36,883 nucleotides of DNA from Chromera velia. Taxonomy: Eukaryota > Sar > Chromeraceae. The stretch covers positions 1 to 36,883 of the forward strand of contig JAHBMJ010001032.1 in assembly GCA_018398765.1 (NCBI GenBank), given 5' to 3'. The notes under the pieces are model-generated. The model saw only the letters and a program-made list of their open reading frames with translations. It searched no databases and was not told the DNA's origin. Below, piece by piece: positions 23,453 to 33,008 of the stretch. Numbering within the stretch: the first letter of the stretch is position 1; every line of letters starts with the position of its first letter. The position numbers were made by a program, and so were the translations under genes.

Positions 23453-26400
23453 GGCAGGCAGGCAACCCATGCACCAGTAAAAGAGAGAGAGAGTGATGGG
23501 CGCAGGAAGCCAGAGAACAGATAGACAGCACACCTTTTCTTTTTCTGAGACAGCGAGGCAGGAGCAAAGGGAACCAAGCAGACAAGCACCAGATAGGCGC
23601 CACTCCAGCTGACAAGTACTTGGACAGTCGGGCACACCGAAAGGTCAAGGAATCAAAAGGAGGACGGTACATAGAGAACAGACAGAGGCACACAGGTACA
23701 TGACAGGAAGGCAAATAAGCAGTCGGGCAGACTGAAATACGAGCTGACAGAACGGTAGTCGCATCAGGAGGCAGTCCCCCCGCTTCGCCCCCCTCTCATC
23801 CTCCACCGAAGTGTCTCCAATGACAATCTGTTTGACCGGCTCTCCCCTGTGCTCTGCGTTTTTTTTTTCTCTGTCCGATCTTTTCTTCTCTGCAGGATCC
23901 GTCTCCAACAAGCGTCAGTGCAAACGCGCCTCCGAACTTCCCCCGGCTCATACTTTGCTTTAATTGTGCTGTCATTTGAGCTTCCGACCCTTTCCTCTTC
24001 CCTACTTTGTTTTGTTCTTTCCTCACTTCCTCCTACAGCCCTTTGTTTCCCCGTCGCAATCTCAGTGGCCCTTCTTGTGTTCAACTGCTCCTCGACATCC
24101 GTCATCATCCACATCTGATTTCCCTTCGCGTTGTTGTATGCATCTGCAGACAGCGACTTCATCCGCAACAATCTTGCCGATCGTGAGTCACTCAATTTGC
24201 TTCATTGTTGCCTTCTACGGAATTGCCTCCTCCTTTTATCGCGACTTTGCTCTTCTTGATACGCGTCCCTCTTAATCGTTCCGGACTTCTTTCTGTCTGG
24301 TTCTTCGGAGAACCTACAGACAGACCTCCCAGTTGACGGGGGTTCCGATCCTGTCCTTGTTCCTCTCCTGGTTTTCCTTCTTCACAGTTCGAAACGAACA
24401 AAACCAAATCTGAACTTGTGCTTCCCCTCTTGTGTTTCCTTCTTTGCAGAGTTCAAGATGAACGAGAAGGCCTACGACACTGGTTAGTCAGCAGACAGAG
24501 AAAATAGATCCCGCCTCTTTTCTTTCACTTCAAAAGAGTCCGCTCCCCTTCCTCTTTTCATCGTTTCGTTTGAGTTCTCTTGCGGATGCAACTGTGCTTT
24601 CACTGCGGGGCCCCTCTCTGATCTTGTGAAGGTCTTTTTCTCTCATCCTCCTCCCTCCTCTCTCTGCCTCTTTCTTCCTTGCAGCCACGAGCGATCTCGG
24701 TGCGTGCGAGCTCCCCCCAAGTCCCCATGTCAAGGAGTCCGACAACACCAATAAGAAGAGAGAACGAAAACGGAAGGGCCCATGTTCATCTCAGCTACAA
24801 TCTGTCTGCTTGTTTCTTCTTCTCCTCCTCACTTTTCTGTGTTACCAGGACCCGTGAAAAGTAGAGGGCAGCAAAATTTTCTTCCCGACTGACGTCAACA
24901 GAAACCACTAGAACAGACACAGAGGCGGGTTTGTATACGAGAGAAGGGGAAAAGAAGCGATCGATTGGTGTCTCTCTCTGCCTTTGAGATCAGAAAGAGC
25001 GAGTCCACGCTCCCTGTTTATCTGCTATTTTTTCTCTCCATGAGTCATCGTCGTTTCCTCTTCCCTCCTCTTTTCTCTCTCTTCTCTGCCTGCAGTCAAC
25101 CAGGCAAAGCAGGGTCAGTCTGCTGATTTGTCCCTGCTGCCCGAAATCTCTTTTCGATGAAATTAAGAGGCTTTTTCTCTCCTTTGACCGTCCACCTGAC
25201 TTCATGTCTCCGCTCTGTCTCGTCACTTTCCTTCGCCTGCCCCTTTGCCTGCGTTGTCTCACCTCAGAGCTCGGGAGAGGACTGTTCTAGTTTGTTGTTT
25301 TCTCATGATTCCTCCTTTGGAATTTACCACTCAGATGTAATGCGGCTTTCTTTTCTCTGGAGTGTTTATCCCTCTTAGCTTTTCTTCCAACTTGCCAAAC
25401 TCTGTCTCTGTGTTTTTCTTTTCCTTCTCTACCGTGCAGCTTCCGATGTCGACTCCTTCAAGACACATCTCGGTCAGTTCTCTTTCTGTAATGCAGTTTC
25501 TTTCTTCGCTCCCTATCCTGTGAGTCATACCTTTGAACTCCCGCTTGGCAGAGCTGGAAAGTCAAGCTGCTAAAGGGATCACTCACCGCCTTCCCCCTTC
25601 TTCATTTTGCTGAACCCCTCTCAGACCCCAACGAAAATAGACCCGTTCGACTGCAGAATTTTCTCTCGCGCCCTCTGCTTTGGCTTCTTGTTTCGAAATC
25701 CTCGTCCCCATCTCCCCCCTTCCATGCCTTGCCAACTGCGAAAGCCGCCCTTTGAGATCTCCAGCCTCATGAGTCCTTCTGTTTCCTTGCCCTCTTGTTG
25801 CTTCATCTCTCCATGCATCTATCTGCAGAGCACGAGATCCTCATGGCCAACAAGACTCTGCCCGATGGAGTCACAGAGAGCCCCCCCCCCCAGACTGGAG
25901 CCGCGCTTGTCAACAACCCCGTTCCCCACACAGACACACAGGTCGCCTACGACATGCGCAAGCCCCAACAGTCCTACAAGTCTCTTGTCGGGGGATTCTT
26001 GCAGTTGGCTGAGTCACAGACAGAGAGGGCCTGCACTGCCTGGCAGCAGCCAACTTGTCCCCCTGAGAACAAGCCAGAGCACACCAAGTTGAAAACCGCC
26101 GATGGCAAATGCGTCAAGTCAGACGATAGTGACCCACAAGAGGCCAAGTGCGTTGACGCCGGCTGCGGATTGTACAAGAACAAATGCGCAGACCAGCATC
26201 TGTACAACCCCGATGACGAGCAGTGCTACAAAAGCGATGACGCAAAGAAGGGAGCAGAGCCCGAGTGCGCAGACGCGAAACCCGCTCTTGCAGACGATAA
26301 GCCTGGAGCCAAAGTGAAGTCATGCGCGGCAGATGTCGGAACCGCCGTCACAGAGGCCATATCCTCACTCCCAGCAGTGGAGCCTGCAAAAACAGATGGA

Positions 26401-29400
26401 GACGAGACCGCAAAAAAGATCGATCAGGCAAGGTTCGAGAGAGATGCTGCCAAGAAGGCCACGAAGGTGGCAGAGCTTGAGCAGGAAAAGAAGAGGGGGG
26501 AAGAGAACTGCGAGATCTTACTGAAGAAGGCAACTGATGCACTTCTGGCATCAGGCCTCGCGGGGGTTGATGCTGACGAAGCTAAAGATCATGGGGTCAA
26601 ACTTTGGACTGCGATGAAGGCATTCGACTGGGCTGCCAAGGGGGAAGCCGCAGACCTTAAGTCGACGGTAGCGGATGCCGAAGAAAGGCTCGCGGCAGCC
26701 AAGAAGCTGTTTGCGACCAAGAAGGCGGCTCTCGAGAAGAGCCTCACTGGGTACGAGGCACAGGTCGCCGCGATGATCGCAGACATCAAGGCAAAGGCCT
26801 CCGGGGATCCCACGGCAGAGGCGCTCTCTAGCAATAGCAACGCATATGCAACGCTTGGTACGTCCATTTGTTCTTGCAGATGCTGTTCCTTGCAGTCTTC
26901 CTTTGGGTTGATTGTGTTCCTGATACAACAGCGCGTTTTTATTCGTCGCTTGTCGACGGTCCTTCCTTTGTTTTCTAATTTTCTTCCTCTCATTCTTTCT
27001 CGAGTTCAGCGAGCGCCGCCTGGGTGTGTCTGAAAAATAACTTGCCTCAGCCTATTCGATGTACAAAACGAAAGGTGCCTGCATGTTCCGTTTCCGACCG
27101 AAACCGCCTTGTGACTCCCGTCGTCGATTAGATTCGTCTATGCAATCCCTCTGTCCTGCCTGTCCTTCTCTGTCTGCAGCTCGCGGTCAGTCCTTGGCCT
27201 TTTCCTGCAGATCTGTTTGAGGACATATGTCTTCGGGAGTATGGTTTTCTCTCTCTTCCGCTTTCTTCGGGATATTCCTGCGTTGAGTTCTTCGCGTTTA
27301 GGCAAGGGAAGAGAGTCTGACTTTGACTTCAGTCTGTCAATGGTTTTTGGTCGTTCTCTTTCGGTCGACTCAGCATTCTTCTCCACTTCCCCCTTTGTTT
27401 CGGTCTTTCTTTCGGTTGTCAGCTTTCTATTTTCTTCATTTTCCCTCTCTTATCTCAGCTGCTTTCCGTTTTGGTTTTTCGTTGACACCTAATCTCACCT
27501 TCATCATCTCACATCATTTCTCGCTCTAATCTCCCTCCCCGTGCCTCACAATGTGCATGGTGCAGTGAAGCTGATGGCAGCCGCACTCAAGCAGGAGCAT
27601 GTCCAGGAGAGTGAGAAAATCGGCCACGTTCGGGAGCAATCAGCTGCACTCCGTGAGTTCACAAGACACGGCTCTGTCCTGTACCTGATCGTTTCGTTTT
27701 TTCACCTGAACTTGCTGACCTGCATTGCCCTGTGTCTCCTTTTTTCTTCTTCTTCTGTACAAGCGAAGACCCCGTCTTTCCCCGACCCTCCTCGCCCCAC
27801 GATCTCGATCTTTTCTCTCGGAACGAGAATTCTTTTTCATCGTCGCCTCTCCTCTTTTTTTGTCGCTTCACGTTCGGCCCCCTCGATCCACAGGCCGCCT
27901 CAACAATTTGCGTCCAGCAGCAAATCCTCTATCCTTCCCTCGTGTGTGCTTGCAACTTGTACGTACATTTGGATTGACTCGGGTCTTTCTGCAGTCAAGG
28001 GCCACGAGAAACGTCAGTCAATCTTCTTTGCTTCTCCACCTAGGCGTGCTGTGCGTCTTTTCTCTTTTCTTTTCGGAGTTGCCATGTGCGGCTTGTCGTT
28101 TTTCTTCTGCCGATTTTATTTTCTCGCCCATTCAATCACTCAACGCACCTGAGTAGCTGATCATTGTTTTTCCCCTCCCGTCCCCCCCTTCTGTGCTTGC
28201 AGAAATGCGTCAGTCCGTCAGTCAGGTCTTCACTCTAACTGGGGAGTTGGTGATCAATCTTGTTTGCTGTTTCCATATTGTGCCGCTTTTTCTCTTGTTG
28301 CCTTTGATTTCATCCCCTCATTTTTTTCTTTCTTGCGCCTCGATCTGATCCAAGATTCTTCTCCTTTCGACGCCATCCTTTTTATTTTATTGCTGTGTGC
28401 ACTCATTCTTCCTTTCTGCTTCCATGCTTGCTCGCTTGCAATCCTTCCGCGCGATCAAAATTTGCAGTCACAAGTCAGTTGCTGTTTGAGCTTCGTTTTC
28501 TCATTTTTATTTTCTTCTGGCACTTGCTGTTCTTCTCATGCGGGTTGTGTCGTCTTTTCTGCTTTGTCGTTCTTCCTCTGTTCTGTCATTCTTTCTCTCC
28601 TCCATTGAGTGGAACTCTCTTTGACTGTGTCGCTTCAACCCGTATTGATGAATTTGGAGATGTCTGTCGCGTTTCGCTTCTCTCTGTCTGACCGACTGAT
28701 CGCTGTTCCCCCCCCCTGTGTCCCCTCTTCCTCTGTGCACCTGCCTCTGGACCTCTCCTCAACTCTGCTTGCTCCAGTTGCCGGTCAGTTGACCCTCTAT
28801 CCAATCAAGGTGCAACACTTCTCTTCCGTCCGCCTTCCTCCACTGACTTTGGCTCTATTTCTGCGCTGCCTTCGCTGGGAGAGTGACTTAGTGAACAAAG
28901 CTTCTGGTCTCTTCCTTCGAGCGAATGATGTTCCTGTCATGAGGTCTTCAGGGTTGCTTTTCTTTTTTCAATTGCTCCTCAATTCATCTCTACTGTTCCT
29001 CTCTGACTCTCCATGTGCAGCTTCCAACCTGAAGAAGGCAATCGAGGCCGAGGCGAAAGGCGAGGCTGCACCTTCACCCCAGCGTGAGTCAGGCCTGGCT
29101 CCTTTTCTGTCTCGCTCTCGTTCTCTCTTTCTCCCTTTCTCTCTTTGTCTCCTTCGCTCTTTCTGTATTTCGACACATTCCATCCTGGGTCTCTCCTCAC
29201 TTTGGATTTGCTCTGTCCAAAGCAGCTGCGCCGTCTGAACGTACACACTCATCTCCTTTCCTTCCTGCCTCTTTTTGCTCTTTTATCCTTGCTGGCTTGC
29301 AGAGGTTGGCGCCTACAAGGGAGTCTCGTTCCTTCAGAAACGTCAGTCAATGGTCGACAGTCGTGCAGATAGAAAACGAAAGCAGAATTCTCTGGGAGCT

Positions 29401-29671
29401 TTTTTCACTGTAGTGAGAGCTCCCTCTCCTACCTCCTGGCACCGCTTGTCTTCCTTTTCCTTCTTTCTCTTCCTCATCTCTTCCATCTCTCCTGCCACAG
29501 CTCCTCCTGTCGTTACGATGAGTTTGTACATGAACCAGCATTTTTTCTATCGTGTCTAACGCTTCTCTCCCCCCCTCTCTCTTGGTGTGTGCAGGCAAGG
29601 GAGGAAAGAGCCTCCGCGGAATGAGGGACGACGATGATGGGGACGAGTATGAGGTCCCCGACCAGATCTGA
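21534..29671 (+). CDS. Secreted micro-exon protein, helical and Cys-bearing, family unknown
   Basis: Start ATG 21534 gives a signal peptide (MPKLRMILAATACAAV). Firm exons: 21534-21691, 22080-22190, 22487-22560, 22792-23400, 23896-23913, 24150-24182, 24450-24482, 24685-24699, 25096-25113, 25440-25472, 25829-26857, 27180-27185, 27566-27652, 27894-27911, 27995-28012, 28203-28208, 28468-28473, 28778-28783, 29021-29083, 29226-29240, 29303-29341, 29595-29671. These give 823 aa; a likely extra exon at 21820-21912 would make 854. The 609-nt exon is a charged helix (QLSHWRKAKAESLLEQEIQK) with C-ending codons, suggesting high expression. The 1029-nt exon holds a Cys-bearing segment and then Ala/Lys/Glu-rich helix. 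The tail is acidic (MRDDDDGDEYEVPDQI). Micro-exon peptides join into one continuous helix-like, coil-like sequence, which supports them. From exon 22792 on, all introns are phase 1. I do not recognise the family. Confidence 0.78.
23421..23464. repeat. (GACA)n-(GGCA)n repeat in intron of gene D
   Basis: A tetranucleotide run begins 20 bases after the donor of the 609-nt exon and changes from GACA to GGCA units. It lies in the intron before the first micro-exon. Confidence 0.9.
23896..25472 (+). other. First micro-exon cluster of gene D (six exons of 15-33 nt)
   Basis: Exons are 23896-23913 (18 nt), 24150-24182 (33), 24450-24482 (33), 24685-24699 (15), 25096-25113 (18) and 25440-25472 (33). 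Each lies between a pyrimidine tract ending in CAG and a donor GTCAGT, GTGAGT, GTTAGT or GTGCGT. Each enters and leaves in phase 1. They encode short helical pieces such as SDFIRNNLAD, FKMNEKAYDT and SDVDSFKTHL. An optional 9-nt exon (25552-25560, Glu-Leu-Glu) fits the same rule but has the weaker donor GTCAAG. Confidence 0.75.
26104..26290 (+). repeat. Degenerate tandem Cys/KSDD repeat in gene D
   Basis: Inside the 1029-nt exon, two related units follow each other: GKCVKSDD...AKCVDAGC (from 26104) and EQCYKSDD...PECADAKPAL (from 26218). Both have the form Cys-x-Lys-Ser-Asp-Asp, then six or more residues, then Cys-x-Asp-Ala. With flanking cysteines this makes a small disulphide-capable region in an otherwise helical secreted protein. 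Confidence 0.6.
27180..29341 (+). other. Second micro-exon cluster of gene D (four 6-nt exons)
   Basis: Exons are 27180-27185 (6 nt), 27566-27652 (87), 27894-27911 (18), 27995-28012 (18), 28203-28208 (6), 28468-28473 (6), 28778-28783 (6), 29021-29083 (63), 29226-29240 (15) and 29303-29341 (39). All are phase 1 in and out. All four 6-nt exons are followed by GTCAGT. The joined product reads as helix (for example KGHEKQMLTIAASNLKKAIE) and then a Pro/Ala linker (APSPQPAPSEQ). The acceptor of 28468 has a poor pyrimidine tract and the donor of 27894-27911 is GTCCAG, so these two are the least sure. A possible further 18-nt exon (27211-27228, donor GTCTTC) was left out. Confidence 0.7.
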
Positions 29672-29917
29672 AAAGATCCCCTTCACAAACACCCCCTAAG
29701 ACTCTGACGAATGATCGAACAACGACAAGAACAAGAAGAAAGATCAACCCTCTTGCTGAGGGCCGGTTGGATGATGACCTCTTCAAGCAGGATTTCTCCG
29801 GTTGATCGATTGATTGATCGGATGGGTGTCTTTTCCCTTTTTCTTTCCCTCTGTCTCTGTCATGTCATGCTTGTGTGGTCGGTCTACAAAAAAGGAGGAA
29901 GGACCTTTTTGAGAAGG

Positions 29918-29923
29918 AATAAA
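29918..29923 (+). terminator. Candidate polyadenylation signal of gene D
   Basis: AATAAA occurs about 250 bases after the gene D stop codon in otherwise unassigned sequence. Use of this hexamer in the organism is not known. Confidence 0.25.
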
Positions 29924-30952
29924 AGCATGCAGGGTGGGGTGGATCAGGCAAGGAAAGTCAGTGAAAAGACATCAGCTTGGTGAGGGAGTTGTCTGGCTTG
30001 ATCATTCACAGTGAGAATGAAGGAATAAAAGAATTGACAGAAGGACGCAGGTTCAAAAGAGAAAGGACATACAGGCAGGGGCTTGTAACTAGAAGAGATG
30101 TCAACCGAATCCTCAAGGGATTTTACAAACACCAACAAGGCCAGACTTCGTGAGAATGACAAGAGCATCAAAGCGTGAAAGTGAAGAAAACATCGCATGC
30201 GCTTCCTTGTGCATGCATGCCCTTCCCTACCCATCCTCAGTCGTGCCTCCCGCGGACTTGTCCAAAGAGAGGGAGATCATGCCTCCAGTCCGCCTCCCGA
30301 ATTTGCTTAGGGGCATTGTTGTTTGCTCGCCCCTTCGATTTGTTTCAATCAGTACATGGTGAAGAATGCGTGCGCAGAGAAGAGCGAGAAGCACAGAAAA
30401 GACTGGCGCAGCGTTCGATTCAATAAAAAATCTTATGTCATTTCACATCATACCTTCACCCATAGGCATTCACCATGCAAAGTAGCACTTCACAGCTTTA
30501 TCCGTCACCATACATTCCATGCATATATCGCAACTCATACATCTAGGTTATAAATACTCTCTCTAGTGCTCTTTCTATTTATGAGAGTATATATATACAT
30601 ATTGGGTTTTTAAGAAAAAGTTTTAAGAAGAAAAATCTGAATTAGGAATGGTGTTTTTAATATCTAGCAGGCTAGCTAGCTAGCATTGCCTAGCAAGCCT
30701 CTAGGTAAGCCTCTTTTGAGATACCTTTATTTAGAAAGATTTGAACAGTAGTGGACTGAACTTGGGTCTGAAGGAAAGTCACTATATATGTGTTCATCAT
30801 ATATACTATCAATATATAGTCAATTCGGTCAATTGACTCAAAAAAAAATTTAAAAAATAGAGCGGGTATATGACTGTTAAGAGCTAGGCTCCGATGGCTA
30901 TAGCCATTCATTCATTCATATATAATATATTCAGTTATGCTAAAGTCGGGGG

Positions 30953-31242
30953 CTAGGCCTGGATTCTAGATATATATATTTCAGATTATTTCTATATATT
31001 TTTTCTGAACTAAAATATAATATATAAATATATAAAAAACTAGATAAAAAAATATATTACCCCATCTGTGTCTACTACCTAGTATACTACTCATCATAAA
31101 TTGGTTTGATGACTTCGGTTAACAAGTCAGTTTATATATATAAATATCTATATAAATTTTTAGATAAATTTTTGATTCAATTTTGAAATCAAAATATATA
31201 GTATATTATCTGTATGTATATTTTTATAGAATCCAGGCCTAG
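30953..31242. repeat. 16-bp perfect inverted repeat with 258-bp AT-rich core
   Basis: CTAGGCCTGGATTCTA at 30953-30968 is exactly reverse-complementary to TAGAATCCAGGCCTAG at 31227-31242. The same 8-mer GTCGGGGG lies just before the left arm (30945-30952) and just after the right arm (31243-31250), in direct orientation. The core has no coding potential. This resembles a small non-autonomous inverted-repeat element with a target duplication, but one copy cannot prove it. Confidence 0.65.
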
Positions 31243-32373
31243 GTCGGGGGGTCTACAACCTGTTAATAGGCTGTTATACCGTGACTTATACGACCTATCA
31301 CATATATGTAACGGCCTTTTACTACTAACAGGGCGCAAATAAGTATTTAGATGACTCCTAGTATATGTATACTATATAGATATAGTATTTATATGTATTT
31401 ACTAAAATTGGTATAATATTTCTATATATATAACCCTGCAGATTTTTAAAATACTTTCTATGACTAGTTTTATAACTCTTTGACCGTTTTAGTTGTAACT
31501 GGTAGTATGCAAGGTGCAAGACAGTCACTTGGTTAAGTGATACATGCCGGTCGATCCTAAGATCTGTATTATTAATTGTATTGATACAGATGAGAATACA
31601 GATACAGATAGATCGAACAGAACAAAGACATAAGTAAGAGGAAGTCTCTTCATGTTGTTGTGAACAGTATTAACTTCTGTATTATGAATCTGTAAGGTGT
31701 GAACTCTGGATAACTATACCTTAGGAGCCCGACTACGCCAAAAACTGCTAAGTCGTTACAGTTTCTTCAGAACTAGGATAACTCTAGGGATAATTAATTA
31801 GCATTAGATTCGCGGCTGGAATCTATACAATCATAAGTTCAAAGTTTTTTTCAATTGCAAAGCGAAATGGTGGATCGAGTTTGGTGAACGAGACACTGCC
31901 CACCCTAGAACCCACCGTAGCATGTGCTGGTACAGTGCTATACACACCCAGTTTAATTTAATAGACGGATAGATCGAATCAGTCTGAAGAGTCAGTGAAG
32001 ACTGGTCTACAGATTCAAATCCTAGTTCAAAGTCTATTCAAAGCTAACTGTACAGCGCTACTTGCAAGGTCTTCACTTCATGACCAGTCTCAGACCAGAG
32101 CCTCCTAGTAAATGGTGGCTCACCGGCTTTAACCGCCTCAATTCATGACGCCAGCGTTTACGCGTGCGATAAAAGCTGTTGAATGCGAGCACCATTGTCG
32201 CCAAGAATCGTTTCTCGTGCGACGTCCAATATGCCAGTTTGCCTTGATAGCACGCTTTTCGAGACTCGTTTGTGTGATTCTCCGTCAAGTTCGGCGTCAA
32301 CTAGGGCACTGGGAACTCTTTGATGTGCAAACATGCACATCGAATGCCAACGGTGCTTCGAGACCACTCTGAT

Positions 32374-32950
32374 CTACCCATGAAGAAATGTGTAAACCAG
32401 GATCCAGAAAAACTGCAAAAACGAGAAGAGTTCAGATGGAGAAAACATACTTGCCTGCGCTCTTCCAGTTTTTTAACCATCCTGAGAATGAGGGGAGAGG
32501 GAAACGGAAGATGCGAAGAGGGAGGGGGGCAAGTGAACAGCTCTCAGCTTTTTCTTGAAGTCTAAGCAGCAAGGCAAAAGAAAAACAGAAACTTCAGCAC
32601 ATGTACAACACCAAGCGGAACCAGTAAACATCTCTTTTTGTCTGTCTGTCTGTCTGTCTGTCTGTCACACACAATACACTCACCAAACATACACACGCAC
32701 GCACGCACGCACACAGATCTTTCCTTTTCTCTTCCAAGACAGACAGACAGACAAGAAATATCGTCTTTTCTTTATTTGACAGACAGACTATATCGTCTTT
32801 TCTTCACTTCACCTTTTCCGACTTGACAGACAGACAGAGAGAGCGACAGGCAGGAATGCAGGCAGGCAGACAGGCAGGCAGGCAGGCAGGCAGAAACACA
32901 CACACACACACACATACACACACACATACACACACACATACACATACACA

Positions 32951-33008
<58 letters not shown>

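Larger units (their letters stand above)
29672..32373. other. Convergent spacer between genes D and E, with large AT-rich island
   Basis: This 2.7-kb gap follows the stop of gene D and precedes, on the plus strand, the stop of gene E. About 30540-31850 is very AT-rich (many TATATA tracts) and contains a GCTAGC tandem (about 30669-30685), a 16-bp inverted repeat and a smaller hairpin-like sequence. No protein-like open frame, tRNA or recognised transposase is visible. It could be a degenerate mobile element or a compositional island. Confidence 0.5.

Noticed and set aside
28209-28226. Second GTCAGT copy just after the 6-nt exon at 28203 as an alternative donor
   Set aside because: Using it would lengthen the exon by 8 nt and break the reading frame.
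32012-32032. Second T-loop-like motif (AGATTCAAATCCT)
   Set aside because: No matching acceptor or anticodon stems in the flanking sequence.
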